Part shown: piece after piece, positions 24,917 to 33,300 of the stretch
Layout: each line of letters begins with the position of its first letter
How positions within the stretch are numbered: the first letter of the stretch is position 1
Source of the DNA: Paludibaculum sp.
Lineage (GTDB): Bacteria > Acidobacteriota > Terriglobia > Bryobacterales > Bryobacteraceae
Assembly: GCA_029973955.1 (NCBI GenBank)
Contig: JARKQJ010000079.1
Span: 1 to 64,000, forward strand
Length of the DNA: 64,000 nucleotides
Direction: 5' to 3'
Program-made: the position numbers and the translations under genes
The notes under the pieces: generated by a model
Told to the model about the DNA's origin: nothing
The model's input: the letters and a program-made list of their open reading frames with translations, nothing else
The model's database searches: none

Positions 24917-26914
24917 ATGCGCCCGCTGCTGATGATCGCATCCTGCCTCTTCCCCCTGCTGGTCTCCGGCCAGGCGAAGAAGATCGAAGTCACCGGTTCG
25001 CAGGCGTGGATCGACACCGGGGTGGACGTCAAAGCCGGAGACCTGGTGCGATTCCAGGCCGAAGGCTCGCTACAGTACTCCGACGCCCAACAGGCCGCCT
25101 CTCCGGAAGGACTGCCTCGCGGTTGGCGCGATCTCATCCGCGCCCTGCCGCTGAACGACATGGGCCGCGGCGCACTCATCGGCCGCATCGGTGACAACGA
25201 CGCCGCCCGCCCCTTCCTCATCGGCGCGCGCCGCGAAAGCCGCATGCTCGTCTCCGGACGCCTCTTCCTCGGCCTCAACTCCGCGGGCGCCGCGCCTTCC
25301 GGTTCATTCCAGGTGACTTTCGAGATCGTCGAACACGCCGGCACGGCGACTGAAACCTTCCAGGGGAAACTGCCCGAAGTGACGGAAAAGGAGTTTGCGC
25401 AGATCCCGCGCCGCGTCGTCGACAAGGACAACAATCCCGGCGATCGCGTCAACTTCCTCATCCTCGGCACGGAAGAGCAGGTGCGCGCCGCGCTGCTCAG
25501 CGCCGGCTGGGTGGTGGTCGACCGCAGCGTCAAGGACACCATTCTACGCGGCGCCCTCGGCACCCTCTCCCGCCAGGCCTACCTCACCATGCCCATGAGC
25601 GAACTCATGGTCTTCGGACGGCCTCAGGACTACGGCTTCGCCATGTCCGATCCCGTGAAGACCATCATGGCCCGCCACCACTTCCGCCTCTGGAAAGCAC
25701 CCTTCCAGGTGGACGGGCTCACGCTCTGGGTCGGCGCCGGCACCCACGACGTCGGCTTCGATCAGGACCAGCGCACCGGCGGCGTCACCCATAAGATCGA
25801 CCCCGACACCGACAAGGAACGCGACTTCATCGGCGACTCGCTCAAGAGCTCCGGCCAGGTGGTGAAGACCGCCTACGTCACGCCCCCCGATACCATCACC
25901 CAGGCCAAGACCGCCCACGGCCAGGAGTTCTCCTCCGACGGCCGCGTCCTCGTCCTCTACCTCAAGCCCGAGTCCGGCAACCGCGCCGCGCAGTTCGCCG
26001 ATTACTTCTGCTCCGTGCTCAAACAGAACAACCCGGACGGCTCCGACCTCGGTCCCTGCTCCAAGTGGCTGGAGACCCCCGGAAAAGAAGACCTCCAGCT
26101 CGCCGAACTGCCCAAGACCTACCGCATCCTGATCGTGCCCGGCATCATGAACACCTGCGTCTCAGACAACCCCGCCTATGCCGCCGGCCGCAAAGTGCTC
26201 GGTGAAAAGTACGGCCTCACCGCCGAGATTCTCTCCGTCCCCAACGACTCCTCGGAAGATAACGCCAAGGCCATCGCCGCTTACCTCGAAGAGCAGTGGA
26301 AGAAGGACCAGCGTCCCTACCTCATCTTTGGTTACTCCAAGGGCACGCCAGACATCCAGGTCGCCCTCGCCACCGTCGCCGGAGTCAAAGAGAAGGTGGC
26401 TGCCTTCATCTCCACAGCCGGCGCTTCCGGCGGTTCGCCCATCGCGGATTCGCTCCCCATGCAGCTCGACGCCTGGCTCGGCCGCGTCAAAGACCGCGCC
26501 GGTTGCAAGGGCAATCTCGCCGAAGGCTTCAAGAGCCTCAAGAAGGACGTCCGCCAGCGCTTCCTCTCGTCTTACCCGCACCCCGCCGTCCCCACCTATT
26601 CCCTCGCCGCCTACACCTCCGCGGAACGTGTGCCGAAGTCCGCCGCGCAGACCTACCAGATGCTCGCCGCCTTCGATAAACAGAACGACGCCCAACTGCT
26701 CAAACTCGATCAGATCATCCCCGAATCCACATTCCTGGGCGCCGTCTTCTCTGACCATCTCAATGTGGCGCTCAACATGGGCGCCACCTTCCCCCGCGCC
26801 GCGCTGCTGGAAAGCCTCGTACGTTTTGTCACGGCCGACCTCGCGCGCCGCGGCGCCGCCCCCGCTCAATCCGCCGAGCCCAAGAAGAGCTGGGCTGACG
26901 GCTGGTCCAAATGA
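24917..26914 (+). CDS. secreted PA-IL-like lectin - LssY_C - alpha/beta hydrolase fusion
   Basis: A 665-residue protein. CGGAGG at 24905-24910 fixes the ATG at 24917, and the signal peptide ends LLVSGQ near residue 19. Residues 20-140 read like the galactose-binding PA-IL (LecA) fold: AWIDTGVDVKAGDLVRFQAEG, GALIGRIG, GRLFLGLN. Residues about 175-345 are an LssY_C domain (RVNFLILGTEEQVRAALLSAGW). From about 415 an alpha/beta-hydrolase-like region starts (IVPGIMNTC), with FGYSKGTPD as a possible nucleophile elbow (GxSxG). This combination of lectin, LssY_C and hydrolase is unusual. A surface or periplasmic carbohydrate- or lipid-directed enzyme is a guess. The next gene starts one base after its stop. 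Confidence 0.75.
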   Translation: MRPLLMIASCLFPLLVSGQAKKIEVTGSQAWIDTGVDVKAGDLVRFQAEGSLQYSDAQQAASPEGLPRGWRDLIRALPLNDMGRGALIGRIGDNDAARPFLIGARRESRMLVSGRLFLGLNSAGAAPSGSFQVTFEIVEHAGTATETFQGKLPEVTEKEFAQIPRRVVDKDNNPGDRVNFLILGTEEQVRAALLSAGWVVVDRSVKDTILRGALGTLSRQAYLTMPMSELMVFGRPQDYGFAMSDPVKTIMARHHFRLWKAPFQVDGLTLWVGAGTHDVGFDQDQRTGGVTHKIDPDTDKERDFIGDSLKSSGQVVKTAYVTPPDTITQAKTAHGQEFSSDGRVLVLYLKPESGNRAAQFADYFCSVLKQNNPDGSDLGPCSKWLETPGKEDLQLAELPKTYRILIVPGIMNTCVSDNPAYAAGRKVLGEKYGLTAEILSVPNDSSEDNAKAIAAYLEEQWKKDQRPYLIFGYSKGTPDIQVALATVAGVKEKVAAFISTAGASGGSPIADSLPMQLDAWLGRVKDRAGCKGNLAEGFKSLKKDVRQRFLSSYPHPAVPTYSLAAYTSAERVPKSAAQTYQMLAAFDKQNDAQLLKLDQIIPESTFLGAVFSDHLNVALNMGATFPRAALLESLVRFVTADLARRGAAPAQSAEPKKSWADGWSK

Positions 26915-26915
26915 T

Positions 26916-27131
26916 ATGAACCACCTCTCCGACAACGATCTCGAACGCTATGCCACCGGCCTCGCCTACGACGCCGCGGAAGTGAAATACATCGAGGACC
27001 ACCTCTTTGGCTGCAACGAATGCACGGAGCGGCTCTACGCCGTCCAGGACCACCTGGACGATCCCGAATCCGGCTCCGCCCAAACCGGCGACCACGACCT
27101 CTACAGCGACGGCGGCGGCCCGCTGCAGTAA
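26916..27131 (+). CDS. small zinc-finger-like protein (anti-sigma-type zf-HC2 motif)
   Basis: A 71-residue soluble acidic protein. The stretch HLFGCNECTERL gives HxxxCxxC, as in the zinc-binding anti-sigma and putative zinc-finger families, with DNDLERYATG upstream as usually found at their N termini. Unlike anti-sigma factors it has no transmembrane segment and no sigma-factor gene is nearby. It starts one base after the stop of the lectin-hydrolase fusion gene, so the two form an operon. Its last 31 bp overlap the convergent YkgJ gene. Confidence 0.65.
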   Translation: MNHLSDNDLERYATGLAYDAAEVKYIEDHLFGCNECTERLYAVQDHLDDPESGSAQTGDHDLYSDGGGPLQ

Positions 27132-27658
27132 TCCCGCACCACCTCAGCCACGCTGAGTGGAGCAGGCCGCGAGGACTGCCCCGGACCGTCGCGTCCGGCC
27201 AGCAGTTCCTCTTCCAAGCCAAGCTCATCCACCACAACAGCGCACTCCGCGATCTCCGCCGCCGAAGCCCCCGCATAGCACTTCTCGCACACGGCAATTC
27301 CGCCATCCTCCAGCGTCCGCGTGGCCGGCCCAAAAGTCCGGCAGGTCACCGGCCGCCACTCATACAGCAGGCAAGCCCCCGTACCCGGCTCCAGCAGCGG
27401 GCAGGCGCCCTCTCCGTCGAACGCCGCCGCCCGTTCGCGAATCCGTGGGATCTCCTCTTCGCTCAACTCCGCCAGCCCCGCTCGCAGCCGCATCGCATCC
27501 AGCGCCGTGATCTCGAACTCCCCGCGGCAGCACTCCGTACAGCCCACCCGGCACACCACCCAATCCCCGCTCCGCCGCGCCGCCTCCGCCATGGAGGCGT
27601 CGATGCGGCGGATCAGCTCACGATCCCTCTCGATCATCTCCCGCTCAGCGCGCTGCAA
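27101..27658 (-). CDS. YkgJ family cysteine cluster protein
   Basis: A 185-residue protein of the zinc/iron-chelating cysteine-cluster family (YkgJ). Motifs are VCRVGCTECCRGEFEIT, CPLL, CLLYEWRPVTCRTFG and VCEKCY, giving the characteristic eight-cysteine pattern. The metal is probably an Fe-S cluster or zinc; the molecular role is unknown. The ATG lies inside the end of the GH3 gene, a 14-bp overlap, so it is translated from the same transcript. Association with a secreted glycosidase has no obvious functional logic. Confidence 0.88.
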   Translation of the reverse strand: MQRAEREMIERDRELIRRIDASMAEAARRSGDWVVCRVGCTECCRGEFEITALDAMRLRAGLAELSEEEIPRIRERAAAFDGEGACPLLEPGTGACLLYEWRPVTCRTFGPATRTLEDGGIAVCEKCYAGASAAEIAECAVVVDELGLEEELLAGRDGPGQSSRPAPLSVAEVVRDYCSGPPPSL

Positions 27659-30221
27659 TCTCCACCTTCTTCCTTAACACCTGAGTCGTCGCAGCCACTT
27701 GCGGCAGCGGCTGCTGGCCCCCCACGGCGATCTCCACCGGCCCGCCCGCGCCCAGCGCCCGCGCCTCCACCGTGAACGAAACCAGCCGCTTTTCGCCCGC
27801 CTTGAGGGCCACGCGCACAAATCCCACCAGCGACCGCAACGCCGCGTTCGCCACGCCCACCCGCGACACGTACACCTGCACCACCTCCTCGCCCGCCAGC
27901 TTGCCGGCGTTCGTCACCTCCACCGACACTTTCAAGTCCTCGCCCGGCGCCAGCCGGTCCGGCATCGCCAGCTTCGCGTAGCGGAACCTCGTGTAGCTCA
28001 ACCCATAGCCGAACGTCCACAGCGGCTCCCCCTGGAAATACCGGTACGTCCGCCCCGCCATGTCGTATTGATTGAACGCCGGCAGTTGTTGCTCCGATTC
28101 GTAAAACGTCACGGGCAGCCGCCCACCGGGATTGTAGTCGCCGAACAGCACGTCGGCGATCGCCGCGCCGCCGGCCTGCCCCGGATACCACGCCTCCAGA
28201 ATCGCCGGCGCCTTCTCCTTGGCCTGCTTCGCGGCCAGCGCGCTGCCGTTCAACAGCACCACTACCACGGGCTTGCCCGTTGCCAGCACCTTGGCCAGCA
28301 GCTCCTCCTGCACCTTCGGCAGCCCGATCGTCACCCGATCTCCGCCCGCAAAGCCTTCCACCGGCACCCGCATCTGCTCGCCTTCCAGCCTCGGCGAGAG
28401 CCCCAGCACCATCACCACCGCATCGGCCGCGCGCGCCGCCTTCAGCGCATCGCCTTCCAGGTCTTCTCCCGGCTTCTGCCACACCAGCCGGATGTCGGCG
28501 TCGTTGACGGCGTGATGCGACTCCAGCCGCAGTTCATACGCCTTGCCCGCCTCCAGCGTCAAATCTCCGTAAGCGTAGCCGCGCTCATCCGCGTGATAGT
28601 AGCGCGCCACCTGCTTGCCCTCCAGGTACAGCTCGAATCCATTGAACCCCGACGCCCCCAACCGGTACGCCCCGCTCACCGGCGCCACCAGATACCCCGA
28701 CCAGCGCGCGCCGAAATCGTCGTCCTGCATGCCTTGCCGCGGCGAGCCATCCCACCACTTGAACTCCACTCGCTCATCCACTCGCGTGAATACCGGCGGC
28801 TGCCCGGCCGTGAACCGCGCCTTGTCGAAATACTCCCCCTTCAATCCCGCCTTTCGCACGCCGCCTTCGTCGTGGAACAACACCGACGCCGGCACCGTTT
28901 GAAACGCCGGCATCCCCTGCGCCCAGTCGCAGCCGCGTGCATACACCACCTTCGTCTGCGCCCCCACCTTCCTCCTGATCCCTTCCAGCGGCGTCACCGG
29001 CGCCGTCGGGTCCCCGTTGTAGTTGCCCAGCAGCACCTCCGCCTCCGCCGCATTCGGCCCGATCACCGCCAGCGTCTTCAAACTCTTCTTCAGCGGCAGC
29101 ATGCCGCCCTCGTTCTTCAGAAGCACCATCGACTTCCGCGCCACCTCCAACGCCAGTGCCGCGTGCTCCGCGCTGTCGTTCGCCGCATACGGGATCTTCG
29201 TCCACCTCACCCGCTCCGGCGGATCGAACATTCCCAAACGGAAGCGCGCCTCGAACAGCCGGCGCACCGCCACATCCAGATCCTTCTCCGCCGCCAACCC
29301 TTTCGCCACCGCCTCATTCAACCCCTGAAATTCATTCCCGCAGTCCAGATCCGTCCCCGCCTTCACCGCCAATGCCGAAGCCTCCGCCTTCGTCGCCACC
29401 ACCTTGTGCCGCCGGTAGATGTCGTCCACCGCCCCGCAGTCCGTCACCACATACCCGCGGAACCCCCACTCCTTGCGCAGAATCGTATCCAGCAGCCGCG
29501 GACTGGCGCACGCCGGCTCGCCATACAGCCGGTTGTACGCGCACATCACGCTCCACGCCCCGCCCTCCTTCACCGCGCGCTCAAACTGCGGCAGGTAACT
29601 CTCCCGCAGGTCCTTCTCGCTCACCTTCGCGTCAAACGTATGCCGCTCGCTCTCCGGACCGCTGTGCACCGCATAGTGCTTCGCCGTCGCCACCACTTTC
29701 AGATACTTCGGATCGTCACCCTGCAGCCCCTGGATGAACGCCGCCGCCAGTTTCCCCGTCAGATACGGGTCCTCCCCATACGTCTCCATCCCGCGCCCCC
29801 AGCGCGGATCGCGGAATAGGTTGATGTTCGGCGTCCAGAAGGTCAAACCTTGATAAATGCCCCGCTTCCCCCGCCGCACAAACTCGTGATGCTTGGCCCG
29901 CGCCTCATCCGAGATCGCCTCCGCCGTCCGATGCATCATCTCCGCATCGAACGCCGCCGCCATCCCGATCGCTTGCGGAAAGACCGTCGCCCGGCCCGCG
30001 CGCGCCACGCCGTGCAGGCACTCGTTCCACCAGTTGTACGCCGGTACGCCCAGCCGTGGAATCGCCGGCGCCGCGTTCTGCATCTGCGCCACCTTCTCCT
30101 CCAGCGTCATGCGCGACACGAGGTCCGCCACTCTCGCCTCCAGCGCCGCGTCCGGATTCCGGTACAACTCCTGCCCAGCCGCCAAAGTCGACGCCAGCAT
30201 CATCCATTCGATCACGCGCAT
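27645..30221 (-). CDS. GH3 family beta-glucosidase/beta-xylosidase with PA14 domain
   Basis: An 858-residue secreted glycosidase; a short signal peptide ends at about residue 16 and GAGGAG lies before the ATG. The GH3 N-terminal barrel spans about 25-320, with NEC in YNWWNECLHGVARAG, KHYAVHSGPESERH and the nucleophile Asp261 in VVTDCGAVDD. The GH3 C-terminal domain is interrupted by a PA14 insertion (about 450-580, beginning GLKGEYFDKARF). A fibronectin-III-like domain ends the protein. The WNECLHG motif is typical of beta-xylosidase/beta-glucosidase members. It probably trims oligosaccharides released by other hydrolases. YkgJ follows with a 14-bp overlap. Confidence 0.93.
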   Translation of the reverse strand: MRVIEWMMLASTLAAGQELYRNPDAALEARVADLVSRMTLEEKVAQMQNAAPAIPRLGVPAYNWWNECLHGVARAGRATVFPQAIGMAAAFDAEMMHRTAEAISDEARAKHHEFVRRGKRGIYQGLTFWTPNINLFRDPRWGRGMETYGEDPYLTGKLAAAFIQGLQGDDPKYLKVVATAKHYAVHSGPESERHTFDAKVSEKDLRESYLPQFERAVKEGGAWSVMCAYNRLYGEPACASPRLLDTILRKEWGFRGYVVTDCGAVDDIYRRHKVVATKAEASALAVKAGTDLDCGNEFQGLNEAVAKGLAAEKDLDVAVRRLFEARFRLGMFDPPERVRWTKIPYAANDSAEHAALALEVARKSMVLLKNEGGMLPLKKSLKTLAVIGPNAAEAEVLLGNYNGDPTAPVTPLEGIRRKVGAQTKVVYARGCDWAQGMPAFQTVPASVLFHDEGGVRKAGLKGEYFDKARFTAGQPPVFTRVDERVEFKWWDGSPRQGMQDDDFGARWSGYLVAPVSGAYRLGASGFNGFELYLEGKQVARYYHADERGYAYGDLTLEAGKAYELRLESHHAVNDADIRLVWQKPGEDLEGDALKAARAADAVVMVLGLSPRLEGEQMRVPVEGFAGGDRVTIGLPKVQEELLAKVLATGKPVVVVLLNGSALAAKQAKEKAPAILEAWYPGQAGGAAIADVLFGDYNPGGRLPVTFYESEQQLPAFNQYDMAGRTYRYFQGEPLWTFGYGLSYTRFRYAKLAMPDRLAPGEDLKVSVEVTNAGKLAGEEVVQVYVSRVGVANAALRSLVGFVRVALKAGEKRLVSFTVEARALGAGGPVEIAVGGQQPLPQVAATTQVLRKKVEIAAR

Positions 30222-30311
30222 GGTAACTCCTCACCCATCAGCATATCCCCCCCTTAACACTTCTTTACCCCTGTTACGCAACGCAACGCCCGCGGGCCGC
30301 GTTCAACAATT

Positions 30312-31502
30312 ATGCCTGTCGGCCTCCGATCTGAACTCATCCGCGAAGGCCGCCTGCACCCGCTGGATCAGCCCCTCGATTTCACCTCCTACCCTTACGA
30401 ATGGGGCTTCCTGCAACTCAAGGACGCTGCGCTGCTCACCCTCGACGTCGCCGCCCGCGCTCTCCGCCGCGGCTTCACCCTACAGCACGCCTCCGCTTTC
30501 CAGGTCCAATTCATAGGCACTGCGCCGGTCCTGCTCGATTCCCTGCTCTTCGCGCCCGCACAGCCCGGGCCCTGGCCCGCCTACGAGCCCTTCTGCCGCC
30601 ACTTCCTCGCCCCCCTGCTCCTCATGGCGCACGTCAGCCCCACCGCCAACCAACTCCTCCACTTCCACCCCGACGGCATTCCGCTCGATCACGCCTCCCG
30701 CTCTCTGCCCTTCCGTACCTGGCTCAAGCCGGGCGCCTTCCTCCATCTCCATGCCCATGCGCGCGCCGCTGATCGCTTCCGGCCGCCGCTGGCCCGCCGT
30801 CTGCCGCAAGCTGCACTGATCGAATCCCTCCGCCGCACCATCTCCTCACTCCAGCCCCTTCAGCAACACTCCGTCTGGAGCGACTACCGCGCTCAGGCGC
30901 CTCGACTCTCCCCCGCCGGCGTGCACTTCAAAGAGTGCCAGGTGCAGTTCGCCGCCGAAGCCATCCGCGGCGGCCTCGTCTACGACATGGGCGCTAATAC
31001 CGGCCAGTTCGCCCGCATCGCCGCCCTCACCGGCGCCCACTGCGTCGCCTTCGACCCCGACCCCCTCTGCGTCGACGCCTGCTACCGCATCGACCGCTCC
31101 GCCGGCCGCCGCAACATCCTCCCCCTCCTTCTCGATACCGGCGATCCCGGCGTCGCCCTCGACTCCGATCTCCCCAACCGCCTCGGCCTGCTCCATCGTC
31201 CCAAGGCCGCTCTCGTCCTCGTCCTCGCCGCCGCTCAATACCTCCGCATCTCCGCCAATATCCCCTTCCTCCACATCGCCTCGCTGTTCCGCCACCTCAG
31301 CTCCAACCTCCTCATCGAGTTCGTCGAACCCAACGACCCGACCCTCTCCCGGTTCCTCCAGTCCACCGGCCAGGTCTTGCCCGAAGACTACTCACTCGAC
31401 AACTTCACCCACGCCTTCACTCGCTACTTCCGGCTCCGCAGCCGCCTCCCCGTCCCTGGCGCCAACCGCTGGCTCTGCCGCTTCTCCACCGAAGCCGCCT
31501 GA
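30312..31502 (+). CDS. class I SAM-dependent methyltransferase (NoeA-like)
   Basis: A 396-residue cytoplasmic protein. The N-terminal region contains DFTSYPYEWGFLQLKDAALL, a motif I associate with methyltransferases related to rhizobial NoeA. The SAM-binding glycine motif VYDMGANTGQFARIA is at about residue 223, followed by an acidic loop CVAFDPDP. The substrate is unknown; relatives modify carbohydrates or envelope components. It is divergent from the GH3 gene across a 90-bp gap in which I see no clear promoter hexamers. No strong ribosome-binding site precedes the ATG. Confidence 0.75.
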   Translation: MPVGLRSELIREGRLHPLDQPLDFTSYPYEWGFLQLKDAALLTLDVAARALRRGFTLQHASAFQVQFIGTAPVLLDSLLFAPAQPGPWPAYEPFCRHFLAPLLLMAHVSPTANQLLHFHPDGIPLDHASRSLPFRTWLKPGAFLHLHAHARAADRFRPPLARRLPQAALIESLRRTISSLQPLQQHSVWSDYRAQAPRLSPAGVHFKECQVQFAAEAIRGGLVYDMGANTGQFARIAALTGAHCVAFDPDPLCVDACYRIDRSAGRRNILPLLLDTGDPGVALDSDLPNRLGLLHRPKAALVLVLAAAQYLRISANIPFLHIASLFRHLSSNLLIEFVEPNDPTLSRFLQSTGQVLPEDYSLDNFTHAFTRYFRLRSRLPVPGANRWLCRFSTEAA

Positions 31503-31607
31503 TCCGAGCCGCCCCCCCCAGTACCGGAGATTCTTGCCGTTAAGTCCGATTCATGCTAATCATGAGTCGAACCGCGCCTCGCGCGAGATACATCGGAGGA
31601 GAATCGC

Positions 31608-32627
31608 ATGTCCCGCCTGCTCCCCACCTTCCTTGCCGCGTTCGCTCTCAGCGCCGCCGCTCAAACCCCTACCGCCCAACCCGAGTTCACCTCGCTCAAG
31701 GCAGCCTTCGTCCCCGGCGACAAGACCATCTTCTACGACGACTTCACCGACATGACCCCCGACAGCCCGCCGCCCCATTTCAAAGTGCGTGGCGCCAGCC
31801 CGGAACTCAAAGCCTCCGGCGACCTTCGCCAGCTCACCCTCACCGGCCGAGGTTCCCTCTTCCCCAACATCACCGCCCTGCCCAAGAACTTCACCCTCGA
31901 AATCGAACTCAAGGCCGATTGCCCCGGCCGCTGCATTCTCAACGTGATCCTCTCCTCCGGGACCAAGCAGATCCTCCACTTCACCAACACCGCCATGAAA
32001 TCCAGCGGTGACCAGGTGGTCTCGCTCCGCGCCCCCTACTCCGAACTCGGCCGCAAACGCGGCAACCTCTCCTGGGACGCCCCCGTCAAGCTCGCCCTCT
32101 GGTACCAGGACAACCGCCTGCGTACCTTCATCGACGGCGAAAAATGGCTCGATTTCAACCAGGTGGAAATGCCTGCCATCAACGCCGTCGAATTCACCTC
32201 AGACTTCTACGGCGCCAACCAGTCCATCGGCCTACGCTCCGTCCGCTTCGCCGAATCCACCCCGGACTTCTCCCAGGTCATCATGTCCGGCCGTTACTCC
32301 ACCAACGGTATCCTTTTCGACACCAACAGCGACCGCATCAAGCCAGAGTCCGCCCCGGTCCTGCAATCCATCGCCAAAGGCCTCGAAGCCACCCCGGCTC
32401 TCAAGGTCCGCATCGAGGGACATACTGACTCCACCGGCAACGCCGCCGCCAACCTCGACCTCTCCAAACGCCGCGCCGAAGCCGTCAAACTGGTGCTCGC
32501 CGCTCAATTCAAAATCGACGCCGCGCGCATGACCACCGCCGGGCTCGGCGCCACCAAGCCCGTCGAGACCAACGACACGCCGCAGGGCCGCGCCCGCAAC
32601 CGCCGCGTCGATTTCGTCAAACAGTAG
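31608..32627 (+). CDS. OmpA family protein
   Basis: A 339-residue envelope protein. GGAGGA at 31595-31600 positions the ATG, and the signal peptide ends at SAAAQ near residue 18. Residues 25-215 form a beta-rich, lectin- or jelly-roll-like domain (YDDFTDMTPDSPPPHF, TLEIELKADCPG). Residues about 225-339 are a peptidoglycan-binding OmpA C-terminal domain: ILFDTNSDRIKPESAPVL and the conserved IEGHTDSTG...NLDLSKRRAEAV. It probably anchors an extracytoplasmic domain to the cell wall. The convergent GYD gene ends six bases away. Confidence 0.88.
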   Translation: MSRLLPTFLAAFALSAAAQTPTAQPEFTSLKAAFVPGDKTIFYDDFTDMTPDSPPPHFKVRGASPELKASGDLRQLTLTGRGSLFPNITALPKNFTLEIELKADCPGRCILNVILSSGTKQILHFTNTAMKSSGDQVVSLRAPYSELGRKRGNLSWDAPVKLALWYQDNRLRTFIDGEKWLDFNQVEMPAINAVEFTSDFYGANQSIGLRSVRFAESTPDFSQVIMSGRYSTNGILFDTNSDRIKPESAPVLQSIAKGLEATPALKVRIEGHTDSTGNAAANLDLSKRRAEAVKLVLAAQFKIDAARMTTAGLGATKPVETNDTPQGRARNRRVDFVKQ

Positions 32628-32633
32628 CCGCCG

Positions 32634-32960
32634 CTACCTCCCCGCTCCCGGCGCCCGGTACTGCGACTCCAGGCTCAACGCCTCATCCATCTCTGCCAAC
32701 GTCATCAGCGGCGTCACCTGCAGTTGCACTGCGCCCGACGCTGCCGTCGCCACCTGAATCGCCGCCGCCGCCGTGTTGCCCGGCAGATCCACAATCACAA
32801 TCGCGTCGATCTCCGTCACCGTGAAATAAAATGACTCCACCTTCCCCCCCAGCGGCCTCAAGGCCGCCGCCACCGCCGCCTTGCGGCCCGTCGCCTTGTC
32901 CTTCTTCAGCCCTTCCATCGCCAGCGGAGAATACCGCGCCTGAATCAGATACTTCGCCAT
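32634..32960 (-). CDS. GYD domain protein
   Basis: A 108-residue cytoplasmic protein preceded by a perfect AAAGGAGG ribosome-binding site. MAKYLIQARYSPLAMEGL and GGKVESFYFTVTEIDAIVIVDLP are typical of the small GYD family, whose fold is a ferredoxin-like alpha/beta dimer. The molecular function is unknown. It is transcribed away from the sugar transporter; the 220-bp gap between them carries the probable promoter and operator of the transporter. Confidence 0.85.
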   Translation of the reverse strand: MAKYLIQARYSPLAMEGLKKDKATGRKAAVAAALRPLGGKVESFYFTVTEIDAIVIVDLPGNTAAAAIQVATAASGAVQLQVTPLMTLAEMDEALSLESQYRAPGAGR

Positions 32961-33048
32961 TCAATCCTCCTTTGATCCCCCACATGCCCTCCGACCTGAC
33001 CAGCCTTAAAAAACCATAATCTACCTGGACTCTGCGGTCAAGACATTT

Positions 33049-33064
33049 CTGCACACGTGCGTTT
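33049..33064 (+). promoter_or_regulatory. candidate LacI-family half-operator before the sugar transporter
   Basis: CTGCACACGTGCGTTT here matches the first 11 bases of the perfect palindrome CTGCACACGTGTGCAG at 44106-44121, upstream of the inositol operon; the right half is degenerate. CATAAT at 33015-33020 could be a -10 element, placing this site just downstream of the start of transcription, as in the inositol promoter. The rest of the 32961-33180 gap holds nothing else I recognise. Confidence 0.45.
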
Positions 33065-33180
33065 ATTGGAGATTTCTACTCTTTTCTACGGATGCCGCAG
33101 GCGCCATGGAGTAGAATCCAAAGAGTAGGATCAAAGACGCTTCGCGAGAAGCCCAGTAGTGCGCGGCCATCCGCGCCCAT

Positions 33181-33294
33181 GTGGAGGTTCCTCTGAAACA
33201 ATCGGCTTGGAAGGCAATCCTCACCGACGGCCACTTCTGGTTGCCCGTCGCCGTGCTCATCATCGGCATCAGCGTGCTGGCCGCAGTGAGGTAA
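33181..33294 (+). CDS. 37-residue single-helix membrane mini-protein
   Basis: GTG at 33181 opens a frame ending TAA at 33292-33294, six bases before the sugar-transporter ATG. The product starts MEVPLKQSAWKAILTDGHFW and ends with the hydrophobic helix LPVAVLIIGISVLAAV then Arg. The amphipathic start, the aromatic DGHFW at the membrane border and the single helix look like a genuine small subunit rather than chance. No strong ribosome-binding site is visible and only GTG is available as start. Tight placement before the transporter suggests a small partner or assembly factor; that is inference. Confidence 0.55.
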   Translation: MEVPLKQSAWKAILTDGHFWLPVAVLIIGISVLAAVR

Positions 33295-33300
33295 TCTGTC

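Noticed and set aside
27699..29819. 706-codon plus-strand frame opposite the GH3 gene
   Set aside because: Composition dominated by Arg, His and Pro; lies entirely antisense to a well-supported GH3 enzyme.
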